Source: Sphaeroforma sirkka
Taxonomy: Eukaryota > Opisthokonta > Ichthyosporea > Ichthyophonida
Reading direction: 5' to 3'
Length of the DNA stretch: 30,000 bases
NCBI GenBank assembly: GCA_001586965.3
Contig: LUCW03000579.1
Coordinates: forward strand, 1-30,000
Shown: piece by piece, positions 18,375 through 28,452 of the stretch
How the letters are laid out: every line of letters begins with the position of its first letter
How positions within the stretch are numbered: position 1 is the first letter of the stretch
Notes under the pieces: generated by a model
Databases searched by the model: none
What the model was told of the DNA's origin: nothing
Seen by the model: the letters and a program-made list of their open reading frames with translations, nothing else
Made by a program: the position numbers and the translations under genes

Positions 18375-20330
18375 CATGGCTAACATTCGACAGAGTCGTC
18401 GGCAACAACACCTATCCCCAGAACAACGTGGACGGAATGACATCCATCAACGGGGTTTTCGATGACGGACTCGGGAACGAGTAGACACGGGAGGAAATTT
18501 GTTGGTCGACTTAGAGGCAGAACATCGAACTCACCAAACAATACTTCAGCGAACACTAACGGCACAACAGGAACGCTATGGGCGAATAACCACTCTGAGT
18601 GACGTGGACTTCACGGATCGTGAATGACGAACCCCCGAACCATTGAGAGCTGCACATTCAACGTCGCAGGCTCACTACCAGGAGGGAACGACACCTCGAG
18701 AGGCATCGAGAGCTGTAGCAAGGGTTTTTCTAAAACCATCGCTGTTGGATAAATATGAACGGTGTTTGCAACGACTACGACGAGCGAACACACCATCACC
18801 GGACAACCTCGAGTTCCGCATTAGAGGGGCCGACTACGCCCGTCACGGGTTAGGGTATACATCGTAGGATCAGGACGACGGTGATACACAACAGGAGACG
18901 ATGTCACTTCAGATTTTTTGCACAGGAACAACATAGGGCCACACAGAACCCTCACGGTAGGGAGGCTGCAACGTCAGGGCCAACAGTTTGTACGAGAAGC
19001 TATGGACGACAGGCTACCGTCACGTAGGCTGATTGAACGTACACCGTTGAGCCAAGTCACGTCATCTGAGAAGCGTCGGCGCTTGGTTCAACAGGCCACA
19101 CCTCCTACACCAGAAAGCATAGCGGCGGATTGCCAAGCTTTGCACGCACAGATGCGCAAGCTGTCGGAGGAGTTATGTAGTGCAGTGGAAGCGAACAACT
19201 TACCACGAGCGGAGGCGCTACGGGGTGTACTCGAGACATTAAGCGAACAAGCAGGAACCACGGAAATCACGTAGTTTGCCGGAGTGGCCCTCTAACCGGT
19301 ACAACCTCAGCAACATTATGGAGCGCGACACAAAAGGGGCATTATGTGAACTCCTTAAGAATGCGCAGATTTCGGGTCTAGATGAAGCATGGAGTCTTCG
19401 TTGGTTTTACAAGGTGTTGAGCCAATTTAAAGCCGAGCAATCTACGCTCGATTATATAAAATCTAACCACCAACGTTTAGTTCAAATCTGTTCACACGAG
19501 ACACAGGCCACAGTGGACCCAACATTTCTTATACTGACAAAAAGGCACCTTAAGCTTAGTAATGTTTCAGTGACAGTGATGGAACAAATAACTTCCCCTA
19601 TGGAGAATTATCGCCGTACACACGAGCGTTGTCAGACCGATGCAGATTTTAAGCAGAACTTGCTTAACCATTGTATAGTTTAGTTGGTAGAAGACACCTT
19701 AGGATCCCGTACATATGAGCGCAGGTTGCAGTTACATCCGAAGTGGCAGCTCATGGAGACCCATGAATTACTACAGCTGCTAAGTCCTGATATTCAGGAC
19801 GCTCATATTCGTCCGACTCAACGGATAGTCAACCGTCGAGGTCGTAATGGGAACACAGCCCGGGGGGAGACAACGAATAGTAGATATAGCCCGCACATAG
19901 TACAACGTCAGCAACAGCAATGGCAACAACGTCCCCAACGACGTGCATTGGTTGCCGAGCACAAGCACCACCAGGACTGCGATCAATACCGTGCTGCCAT
20001 AATTATCGGGCGGTCCAACCTGGGGGACAGGACGTTAGAACACGGACGTCTAACACCAGTCAGCAATATAGATATGATCCATCAGGACAGCGGTCTACAC
20101 CTTCATAGGGGCCCGGACACCAACCACCACAATACTCAAGCCGACAGACAACCTCTACTACTACGACACTAAAACCTCAGGTCAATGTACTCACACAAGA
20201 TGACGGACCGGGGCAGGATAGCCAGTCGGCCACAGAGTTACATATACACTCAATTCTAACAAATGAGGTCGAGCAGGCCGCGGATACACAGACGGACACA
20301 TCGCAGTCTCCATGGATTCCGATAACAGAG
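18375..20330 (+). pseudogene. Family A Gag, second copy
   Basis: In order: basic start ANIRQSRRQQHLSPEQRGRN (about 18378-18440); LLDKYERCLQRLRRANTPSP and RHGLGYTS (about 18745-18865), matching the middle of Gag in the other A copy; a helical motif LSEELCSAVEANNLPRAEAL (about 19159-19218); the core WPSNRYNLSNIMERDTKGAL, LDEAWSLRWFYKVLSQFKAE and RTYERRLQLHPKWQLMETHE (about 19279-19770); and a Cys-rich motif CIGCRAQAPPG (19943-19975). Acidic linker to the protease. Broken copy. Confidence 0.72.
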
Positions 20331-20379
20331 CAACACTGAGATCTCAGGGTGTCCGATGATGATATAGCACTTATGTTTA

Positions 20380-20810
20380 CGCATCCACTGAAGACAGTGA
20401 TGGCAATTAAGGACCCACTGCTGTCCTCCGATAACCGTGTCTACATACAATTGCAAGGGGAAAGGACGTACATTCCGAGCGTTAGTAGATACAGGGGCGA
20501 ACCGTAGTTGTATCGCACGAGCATCCGTAGACCTTTTAGGACGACCAATTACACCAGAATCAATATATTCATTTATATATTTGGCGGATAGAGCGGTACG
20601 CACTCCTCGTCTGGGGATAACAGAAGTGCTACCGATACGTTATGGCTCAGCGATCATCAATGGGTCGTTCGAGTTGATGAATCTCCCGGAGGGTATCGAT
20701 GTTATACTAAGGCTGGACATGGTGACGACTCTCGGATTATACATTGGTGGGATCCAGTCACCACTCGCGCCCGTTTACCCAAGCTCGACGACCTCCTTAA
20801 ACCCGTGACT
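20380..20810 (+). pseudogene. Family A retropepsin, second copy
   Basis: Encodes ALVDTGANRSCIARASVDLL with active site DTGA (20488-20499), YSFIYLADRAVRTPRLGITE and LPIRYGSAIINGSFELMNLP, matching 7009-7344. It runs into the linker LGLYIGGIQSPLAP. Broken copy. Confidence 0.8.
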
Positions 20811-21040
20811 CGTCGTCAAGCCCCAACACCACCGAACCAGACGCAGTACAGACAAGATTTGCTGCAGTCTTAGAAGCGAACGCCGACATTGTAGACAATG
20901 CACGTTGTCACTTAGAAGGGAGTGAGGTTGCGATACCGGTGACACGCGAGCAAGCCACGAGTATGATAAGATCGACACGCAACTTTGTATCCGAGCGTTG
21001 GTTGCCGTATGTCGACGAACAAGTACAGAAGTGGTTGAAG

Positions 21041-21836
21041 GTATCGTTCTCAAATATTAAAGTATCTTAAAGCGTTCTAAGTTTTAAGTGAATAGTTGTG
21101 ATTTATTTGATTCAAGTTCCTGCTTTATATGCATTGGACTCGTAATCCTTGAGCAAAAAAGGCTCTCACTTAATCTATGATCCAATCCAAAAGCAGTGTT
21201 GCCACGTATTCAACTGATCGTGGCTTTCAATGTAATCTTTGGCCTTATACGTTTAGATTGCACTCCTCCGATATTTAGGGATGTCTTTATGCCCATCAGA
21301 GATCTTCTATAATGATGTCTCCGTACTCCTGGCACTTCGGCTCCGAGATTAATTTCCATCTGTAATATTTCTGTGTCCCTCGCTGAGTTTAGATTCTCTT
21401 CTTGGTTGATGCTGGGATAAACCTTGTTGAGCCTCCGGTGTTTGACCGTAGTTGAGAGACTACAGGTCTCAGGTCAGATTTTACAACAAGAAATCATCTT
21501 TGATTTATGGAAGTCATCAGAGTCAGCTCACTCCCGAGAGCTAAGCCATCAGAGTTTGCTCACTCTCTCGAGCTAATCAAGTTGCTCAAATTACTCTCAA
21601 GAGTTGAGTTATCACTTAACCGACTTCCGAGAGCAGATTAAGTCTCTCAACCGATTCCCGAGAGTGGATTAAGCCTGTCAACCGCAACACTCTAATAATA
21701 GCTGCGGTTCTATGTGAGTCACAACCTATGCGGAAAGGCATCATGTGATCAGCGTGAGATTTAGTTGCAGAGAAGTTGAAATAGAAAAGAATCGAAGTGT
21801 TAAAGTGTTCTGCATAAGGTTTCTCATACTGACCAT
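21041..21836. other. Noncoding DNA before the copia-like element
   Basis: No gene. It starts where family A similarity ends and runs to the first copia-like Gag codons. It holds a tandem repeat at 21515-21690. It may contain the 5' LTR and leader of the copia-like element, but I found no matching repeat at the other end and no clear primer-binding site. Confidence 0.5.
21515..21690 (+). repeat. Tandem repeat, about 5.5 units of 31-33 bp
   Basis: Units at about 21515, 21547, 21578, 21611 and 21644, each with a core like ctca(c/a)tccc-gagag followed by cta or atta. The first two are closest (catcagagt...gctcactc). Later units drift to caaccgattcccgagag. Confidence 0.7.
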
Positions 21837-22592
21837 ATGAGTTTTTACCCCGGCCAGCCCAAGCGGCTGAATACTAGCACAAACATCTTAGGTACAAAAC
21901 CAAAGGTGAGGTCACAAATAAATCTATACATTTGCACTTATTTAAAGTCTACTACATTGTACTCTAATAACAGCCTATGCGCTATTCTACGGCAGGCTGT
22001 GAACGACGAGAATCAGACTGTTAAGAATACCTTAAAGACACCCGCTATGATGGCCATGTCGTATGATGAGCTCACCAAGTATCTCATCGCATTGGACCCA
22101 GATGAAAGTGACCCATCAACCATTGTGCACGGTGCGCATGCAGCTATATCGACAGAAAATTGTGCATTCTGCAATAATCGTGGGCATTCCATTGGGCAAT
22201 GCCATAAGCTACAAGCACTAATCAAATCATGCGTTGCTGGTAACCCATATAATCAGGGTCGTGACCACGACGGCCGTAAACGTTACGATCGACGGATTGA
22301 AATATCTGGTCCTCGTCATGACATGAGAGACTACAGATTTAAGTCCAAGAACAATAACAAGCATCGCCGACCTGATTCGAATCGCGACTACCGTACTCGT
22401 GTGGTGCAGTACAACAGAAACAACAGCTACCAATACCGCTACGATAATCACGATGATCAGGACCGACACGACTACCGAGTAGATAGGTACAATAGACGCG
22501 ACTACGACGATGGTAGATATCCACGAGATACCCGACGAGCACAAGACATTGACAGACCATACAGATCCCAGAGCAATCGATTCAATCTGTAG
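21837..22592 (+). pseudogene. Copia-like Gag with CCHC knuckle
   Basis: A frame of 251 codons. The middle (MAMSYDELTKYLIALDPDES) fits the C-terminal helices of a copia Gag. A canonical zinc knuckle CAFCNNRGHSIGQC (C-x2-C-x4-H-x4-C, 22161-22202) follows. The last 100 residues are rich in Arg, Asp, Tyr and Asn (for example RRPDSNRDYRTR, DDQDRHDYRVDRYNRRDYDD) and end SNRFNL. The first 50 codons look unlike Gag, so the start is doubtful. The knuckle binds RNA; the charged tail likely does too. Confidence 0.72.
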
Positions 22593-22850
22593 TAAGTATA
22601 CGCGAGATAACTGTATCTCAACGTTCTCCCTCCTCAGGGAGGGGACGTTGTTCATTTATTAGTAATTATAAACAGTAATCCTAAAATGACTGACTCTTAA
22701 ATGAGTCATTAGTCATGTGCTGTAAAACCAGCAAAACCCTAAAACCCAGTTTATCAGATTATTCTGATAAACTGTAAAACTTGTAATAAACCTAAAATAA
22801 TCAAATAAATATAAGTACTTGTATTCTGACCACAAATCTCAGGAAGGCAG
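22591..22850 (+). other. Polypurine tract and LTR-like start inside the copia-like element
   Basis: Right after the Gag end comes the purine run agggagggga (about 22636-22645), then TGTTCATTTATTAG (from 22649). A purine tract followed by TG is how the 3' end of an LTR element normally looks. The same run and following 200 bp recur at about 10606-10830. The stretch has hairpins: CAACGT...ACGTTG (22619-22650), GACTC...GAGTC (about 22691-22706), and a perfect 12-bp stem CAGTTTATCAGA/TCTGATAAACTG (22747-22774). I infer an LTR piece of a related element lying between Gag and integrase. Confidence 0.5.
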
Positions 22851-23069
22851 ACAAGACAAAGTTATGTCAGCACAAGTATCTGATGACCAGCTACCTGCAA
22901 ACAGACAGATAGCACTCTCCACAATTAACCCTACAGTCGACAACAAGGAGGTGAATGATCAGTCAGATAAAAATTCCAGAGGTGGATACTGACTAGCTTG
23001 CCATAGTTGCGCCACCATACACGTACTTCCCTATAAGTACCACAAACATCACCTCGTCAGCAACATGCG

Positions 23070-24010
23070 CATTGTTTTTCGAAGTAGCTGATGGTACAAT
23101 CATTTATCCGAAGTATGTGGCTCAGCTAGGAAACTTGGGGGACGTACTCATTGATACGACACTTAAAACTGCACTACCAAGTATCAGCCTACTCTCAGCG
23201 CGACACTACTCATTTGAATTCACCAACAACATGATGTACATATTACTACCAAGTTCCGAAACCATAACAGTACATGAAAAGCACAGAATATATTGTGTTC
23301 ACATCGACGACATAGCTATGACTACAGTGGAACCATCGCTGGAGAAAGCCAACCAGATTTCATGGCACAACAGGCTCGCGCACCCCAGCTACGTCCCAAA
23401 AGATTTACCATACATAAGGCAACCAGACGAACGATGCAAAGCATGCACTATTGCTAAGAAGAAGAACAAAAAACAAACAAGGAACGACAGCACGAACCTA
23501 CTACAGAACCTCTCGAGTTAGTCTTCGTGGACATAATAGGACCGTTCGTATCGCCAATAGGATCCAACACCCACTCTGTATCAATCATAGACGAGATTTC
23601 TAGTATGGCCAAAGAGTATCTGATCCGCGATCTGAAAGCGACAACAATTTTGGATGCTATGTTACACACCTTCGATGAATGGTACATCTTAAGTCATCGC
23701 CGAGTTCAGTGCATACAAATGGATCGAGGCTCATAGTTTACAGCAAACGTAACGAGGCGCATGCTTGCGTATTTGAGATACTCCTCGAGGTACTCACCTA
23801 CGGCCACGCCACAATACCATGGCAAGGTAGAGAGACTCCATGGTACACTGGTCCCCAGAATGCCTGCACAACTGAAGTATGCACGTCTACCGACTACAAT
23901 GTGGGCTGAATCACTACTTCAAACCACCAACGAGAAGAGCTCATTCCCATACGTGAAATTTACAGGATACGCATTTCCGATAGATATGCTCAGAACATTC
24001 GGGTAGCACA
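23070..24010 (+). pseudogene. Copia-like pre-integrase and integrase
   Basis: A pre-integrase zinc domain reads HNRLAHPSYVPKDLPYIR and then CKACTIAKKKNKKQ (about 23365-23480). The integrase core follows: VFVDIIGPFVSPIGSNTHSV (about 23524-23580), then SIIDEISSMAKEYLIRDLKA and a later AQLKYARLPTTMWAESLLQT (about 23865-23925), a standard copia integrase stretch. The first Asp of the D, D, E set is visible in VFVDIIGP. Broken copy. Confidence 0.78.
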
Positions 24011-24627
24011 TCGCATGCAAGAACCGTGATCTAGACGGCAAACTCGACGGCAAAGCACAGGATGGCATTATTCTTGCGCAACCCTTGGACACAACACCGG
24101 TATCGTATATACTCACCACTGACAAAGCGTATAATACAAAGCCGAGACCTCTATATATTCGAAGATGAATTCTTTGTCTGGGAAGACAACAAATGTACAA
24201 CCGCTATCGCACCACCTGACACTACGAACAGTAGTACTTTCTCCGAATCGAGAATGGCGACTTCCAAACAGACGCAAGAACAACATCGACAACGGAAGAT
24301 ATGCTTAGCCAACAAGCCCAGCCAACTGTGACGCACAATTCAAGCAACCCAGAACAACTACAGATATAACCCCTAAATCCCCTAAATCCTAAAACAACCT
24401 GCTGAGAGCGAAGTGCATACCGTCGAGTTGGAGGCTGCTGCAGCGACTACCAAACACAACATGAGCTCGAAGCAACCATAGCTAGAAGAACGGCAGAAGG
24501 TCGCCAAGTCTCTCGAGAACTGCGGGACCTCGCGATAGATGATAATAATGTCGACTGGTACCACGATAGCCGTCGTAAGAGACGAACTCCTAGCAATACG
24601 CACATTGTCAATTCAGCAACTGCAGCA
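24011..24627 (+). pseudogene. Copia-like linker between integrase and RT
   Basis: Begins with the integrase C-terminal region (a short stretch like YIFEDEFFVWEDN, about 24150-24190, is typical: '...V.F.E.F.W'), followed by a poorly conserved, Gln/Thr-rich linker. Three CCCTAAA-like units lie at 24369-24395. No separate gene. Confidence 0.5.
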
Positions 24628-25485
24628 ATGGAACCAAAAACATACAAAGGTATATATGAGATGCCAAACGCAGCCGATCGGGAGGAATCAGCACGTTCGG
24701 AGATGGAGAGCTCGGTGGTACAGCGCAAGGCATACACTCTGGACAACAAACCGCGAGAGAAATCATTATTTCCCCCTCGATGGGTCTTCAAGGCAAAAAC
24801 AGATGAATCAGGACAAGTCACACGACTCACATCACATCTGAACATAGCAGCATTCAATGCAAAACAGGGAGTTGATTACGATGAAAGCTATGCACCAGTA
24901 GTAGCCGAGGAAACACTCAGAATCTGTCTAGTTCTAATGGCACACTATGACATGGACATTCGACAATACGATACACCCTCGACCTACCTCACTCAAGAAC
25001 TGGATACCCCTAGCTACATGCGAGTGCCGCAAGGATACGATCTCATCGAACATCTATTGCACCCGTCTCAGAGAAAACTATACGAAAGGCACAAGCAAGG
25101 AGACACAAAGGTTGTATGTCGAGTTGACCGTTGCGTTTACGGTCTACCACCTAGCGAACACTACTGGTTTAAAGCTATCCATCGATTTGCTATACAGCAC
25201 AGTTATAAACAAGCACAATCGGATAGAGCACTGTTCATCAAACAAACACACAGTGGGCCTTGTTTCATTATTGTACACGTAGATAAAAGAATTGCAGCAT
25301 GCCAGAGTAAGACCGACGGACAGAAACTATCTAACGCAATGAAAGGCGAATGGAACACTGTTGATATGGGGCTACCGTTATGGTTTCTCAAGTGCCAAGT
25401 GGAAGTACACCCTGGAAGAGTACGTCTCCATCAACGACAATACCTAAGAGGAATATTGCAGGAATGGGGGGTTGATAGACTGTAA
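24628..25485 (+). pseudogene. Copia-like reverse transcriptase
   Basis: The RVT_2 landmarks are in order: FPPRWVFKAKTDESGQVTRL (about 24769-24828), YDESYAPVVAEETLRICLVL (about 24880-24936), a degenerate DVxxAFL-type block (about 24955-24990), YMRVPQGYDL (about 25015-25045), CRVDRCVYGLPPS (about 25117-25155), the active-site area FIIVHVDKRIA (about 25264-25296), and LWFLKCQVEVHPGRVRLHQR (about 25378-25437). Copies RNA to DNA in intact relatives. Several usual key residues are eroded, in keeping with an old dead copy. Confidence 0.85.
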
Positions 25486-25489
25486 ACCA

Positions 25490-25880
25490 GCATGGGTGCC
25501 ATAGTAGCAGACAAACATGCATATCTCCCGAAAAAGGCGGCAAGCTCAGACGTCCCAACAATCACACAATACAACAAGCTAGTTGGTCAGCTACGATACC
25601 TTGTAGATAAAACACGAGTGGATATATGCTTTTGCAGTTTCGATTCTTAGTCACTATCTGATAGCACCTCAGTACCACCACTTCAGAGATCACACAATCC
25701 CGCCATACAAAACATGTCGATCTACGATATCATCACATCAGGGAACTCACATCGAACAACACTATCAAGCTAAAATACATATCATCAGAACAGATACTCA
25801 GTGATTTCTTCACGAAGCCACTCAGCCGACAGAAGTTTACCGACATACGCGACAGACTAATAACTCGGATGCCAGTATCA
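25490..25880 (+). pseudogene. Copia-like RNase H remnant
   Basis: TQYNKLVGQLRYLVDKTRVD (about 25567-25625) matches the start of copia RNase H (the 'Y...vGsLlYl...TRPDI' block). TIKLKYISSEQILSDFFTKP and LSRQKF (about 25765-25840) match its end ('..i...yi.t..q.AD.lTK.L....f'). Broken copy. Confidence 0.72.
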
Positions 25881-25889
25881 ACATAGTTC

Positions 25890-26640
25890 AATTTATAATG
25901 AAGGTAAGTATTCTAAGGTAAGCAGGTGTCAAATGCTTTGTGCTTCTATCTCTGACTGCAAAACATACAGATATATCGTACCTTGTAAAAAGAATGTGTA
26001 CAAGCTGTTCGTATTATATGTAAAAATAAAATTACAAATAATGTACACGCAATACATAACTATATAGTTGTTCATATGATTGTTCCTATCGATAGACGCC
26101 CAAGTATTTGCTTGTGCGACTGTGTTTTGACATAAAATAGTCTGAAGTTAAGTTGAATCCCGCAGACAATTTGTATTCATCTATACACATAATATTAGTA
26201 ACTTACTGGTTCTTTTTAACTTTTATGCGTGATATCGTAACAGTTGCAAACCTGTGACAATTTGTATAGAAATTCACTCGCAGGATACAAACAAAATAGT
26301 GAATTTCGCAGCCCACAGGTCCTACAGGGACCACAACCTCCCACTGTCCCCCGACGCCCCCCTCTATGTATTGTGAGTACTAACACAAAAATTAAAATCA
26401 ACTTTTTATTTCTTTTTACCACTGGAGCCTAAATTTTTGTCCTCAATTGGTAGAATTTATCACTACGCGAATTTCGTTGGTCAATTCAATCAAAAATTTA
26501 TCTTTTTTCTAAAAGCAACCATACTAAGAGGATAGTAGCCAGACCGCAGCATAAAAGCCGCACACTCCAAGACCCAAGAGAAAATCTTAGCCTCACAGTC
26601 TCCGAGTCTCAGCCTCTCAGGCCATACCACAAAGTCAAAC
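25890..26640. other. Unassigned DNA right of the copia-like element
   Basis: No credible gene. It may include the element's 3' noncoding region, but no repeat matching 21041-21836 is seen. It contains nested inverted repeats at 26250-26320 (separate entry) and an AT-rich stretch. A cataaaag TATA-like sequence is at about 26548-26556, upstream of the ATG at 26644. Confidence 0.5.
26250..26340. repeat. Nested inverted repeats
   Basis: Outer arms ACCTGTG (26250-26256) and CACAGGT (26314-26320) enclose a perfect 10-bp pair, GAAATTCACT (26269-26278) and AGTGAATTTC (26298-26307), with a 19-base loop. The tail of the structure overlaps a further short stem GGTCC...GGACC (about 26318-26333). Confidence 0.7.
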
Positions 26641-26643
26641 CAA

Positions 26644-26705
26644 TATGCCACAACGCAGAAGGGAGCTGTCCCCCAGCATCCACGCCACAGTCCACACCGA
26701 TTCAG
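26644..26705 (+). other. Possible short first exon (weak)
   Basis: An ATG at 26644 opens MPQRRRELSPSIHATVHTDS, basic like the starts of the Gag proteins here, and reaches a GTAAGC that could be a splice donor (about 26706). A TATA-like sequence lies about 95 bases upstream. It may be the start of an unrelated gene, of another Gag, or nothing. There is no downstream exon I can name. Confidence 0.2.
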
Positions 26706-27160
26706 TAAGCAGAATGTATTTTTAAAGAAAATCTCGAGTATTTTTACCTGCGAAATTGTGATGCCTGTCCCCGTACAGAAGATTATCCACGCCAGTCGTG
26801 AAGCCTGTCACTGTACAGGAGATCGTCTACTCGGCAGAAAAGTCAACGTTTTCAAGGTTTTAGGGTTTAGGTATCTTTATTTGATTACACGCTATTGCTA
26901 TATACAATGCCTGATGTCCGGGGTGGACTTGTGGCTACCGGCAGGTGTTGGCAGTTCCCGTGACCCTGCTTTTCAGGGGAGGGCGAACTGGACTGTCTAG
27001 GGGCTGAGTCTATTGCGGTCTGTGGTTGTTGTACTTGTTGAGTTGTTTTCTTTGGCTGTAGTTGTCTTAGTGGTGTGGGCGTTTGACAACCGTAACTGGA
27101 TTGACACAGAGTCTGTGAGTAAGCTGTGAAAGATATGCATATCGTTTCATTGGATATGAG

Positions 27161-27192
27161 GTATGATACAGTGGCTCACCAGTGTATCATAC
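27161..27192. repeat. Perfect 10-bp hairpin
   Basis: GTATGATACA (27161-27170) and TGTATCATAC (27183-27192) with a 12-base loop. Not followed by a T run, so no sign of a terminator role. Confidence 0.75.
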
Positions 27193-27658
27193 TCACTACC
27201 GCATCACCGGGTCGCGATGTGCGACTGTGCCTGCCGGTAGGCATTCAGGGAGGGGGTGGGCGGGGCGGGGGGCGTTTCATCGCGCTGTGTTCGTTGGTAT
27301 ATGTGCTATTCAACTTCAGGTCAATGCATATTTGTCACAGGCATATTCACCAGCGTCTGATCAAGTCAGGCGGAGTCACGCTACTACATATGTAGGATAG
27401 TGTAATGTCTATTGGGATGTCATTGTCTAAGTCCTGGTCAATGTCAAATAGGAGGTGTATGTGGTGGTTTGGGAGTTTGCGTGTCCAGTGCTGGGGCGCC
27501 GCTATATCTAGCTACAGTGTTCTGTGGGCTTGTTCTAACGAAGGCCAAGTATAATCGTTCTGTGGGTGTTCTGAGTCTACGAGGAGAGTGTGTACTATTG
27601 TGGTCATGAACCGTGGCACTGGGAACACACAGTTCAGCAGTACTTGGGGTGGTATGGG

Positions 27659-27925
27659 TCATTTGTGCAAGTACACCAACTGGTCGTGTAGTGTGAGCAT
27701 GTCTGTGTAGCGCTTACGGGTGCTAAGGGCGTCAAGTAAGTTGCTATCAACTACAATCTCTTTCTGTGGTGAGATGAGTTTGGACATGTAGGGGAGCACG
27801 AGGGGACACTTGAAGTGTGATGTGATGAAAGGTGTTTTGCTGCAGTCAATGCATGGGAGACCTGCCGGGGTCTTTTCTAGCGTGAACATATACCTGTTCG
27901 TGACGTACAGTGCGACTATCGTTGT
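27659..27925 (-). CDS. Unrecognised minus-strand reading frame joined to RNase H fragment
   Basis: The frame that comes from the family B RNase H fragment stays open past the point where family B similarity ends (about 27925) and runs to 27659. The new part reads TTIVALYVTNRYMFTLEKTP and continues with CIDCSKTPFITSHFKCPLVL and DALSTRKRYTDMLTLHDQL. It has a CxxC pair and a normal amino-acid mix but matches nothing I know. It could be an unrelated host or mobile-element coding piece lying at the junction, or chance. Confidence 0.3.
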   Translation of the reverse strand, partial: TTIVALYVTNRYMFTLEKTPAGLPCIDCSKTPFITSHFKCPLVLPYMSKLISPQKEIVVDSNLLDALSTRKRYTDMLTLHDQLVYLHK

Positions 27926-28452
27926 ATTGTGATCAGTCAACACTGAAAAGCGTTGACCTTCGAGATGATCCCGGAAGTGTGTGAGACCATATATCAAGGC
28001 CAATAATTCCTTCATGGGTGTTGCGTAATTGCGCTGTGCTGCGTTGAGGGTCTTGCTGAAGAACATTAGGTATTGCTTCTTTCCTTCTATGGTCTGGAAC
28101 AATGCACCTCTAATACCCTAGTCGCTTGCATCCGTTTCGAGTTGTAAAGGTACTTCGTCGACGGGAAATTTCAACACTACTGCCTCAACTATGGCTTGCT
28201 TCATGGCATCACAAGCTTGCTGATGTCTCTGTTCCCACCTGTCTCCAATGATTTCCTTAGGCCTCAGTCATACGAATTCCCGGAGTGGGACAACTACCTC
28301 TGCAAAGTTTGGTAGGTGCTCGTGAAGAAAGTTGGTTAATCCCAAGGCCGATGCAATGTCTTTGTACTTCTTCGGGGTTGGCCAGTCAATGAGCTTGGCC
28401 TGCTTTTCATGGCAAATATCAATTTCGGCCTTCGATACTCGCTTCCCTAGGA

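Larger units (their letters stand above)
18100..21040 (+). mobile_element. Ty3/gypsy family A, second copy, 5' half
   Basis: A plus-strand relative of the element at 3213-9900. Leader 18100-18360 (no gene), Gag 18375-20330, retropepsin 20380-20700, then the linker to RT. Similarity stops at about 21041, just after the segment DEQVQKWLK, where different DNA begins. The RT and the rest do not reappear in the window. Broken at about ten places. It is more diverged from the other A copy than the B copies are from each other, so it is probably older or a sister subfamily. Confidence 0.82.
21837..25890 (+). mobile_element. Ty1/copia-type element, broken copy
   Basis: Parts in order: Gag with CCHC knuckle (21990-22592), a spacer with LTR-like sequence (22593-23060), pre-integrase and integrase (about 23070-24010), a linker (24010-24620), RT (24628-25485) and RNase H (25490-25880). 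Integrase before RT defines Ty1/copia and sets it apart from the families on either side. It begins close after the point where the family A copy stops, so it or its flank probably replaced or interrupted that element. Coding is broken at about ten places and motifs are eroded, so it looks older than the B copies. LTRs not identified. Confidence 0.82.
26640..27658. other. Unassigned region, no recognised gene
   Basis: A degenerate two-unit repeat gcctgtc(c/a)c(c/t)gtacag at about 26762 and 26802 (period 40 bp), a ttttagggtttagg stretch at about 26858, a G-run-rich patch at 27246-27274, and a perfect hairpin at 27161-27192. Reading frames of 60-90 codons occur on both strands, but none resembles a known family. 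The minus strand from about 27660 down to about 27320 has protein-like composition and may belong with the next entry. Confidence 0.4.

Noticed and set aside
21515-21690. CRISPR-like array
   Set aside because: Units are adjacent and degenerate with no unique spacers, in a eukaryotic transposon setting; it is a plain tandem repeat.
22227-22655. Minus-strand hydrophobic-looking frame opposite the copia-like Gag
   Set aside because: The Val/Ile richness comes from reading the RD/YN-rich Gag tail on the other strand; the plus-strand zinc knuckle supports Gag.
27246-27274. G-quadruplex or promoter element
   Set aside because: It is a G-rich patch, but there is no gene next to it and no supporting motif.
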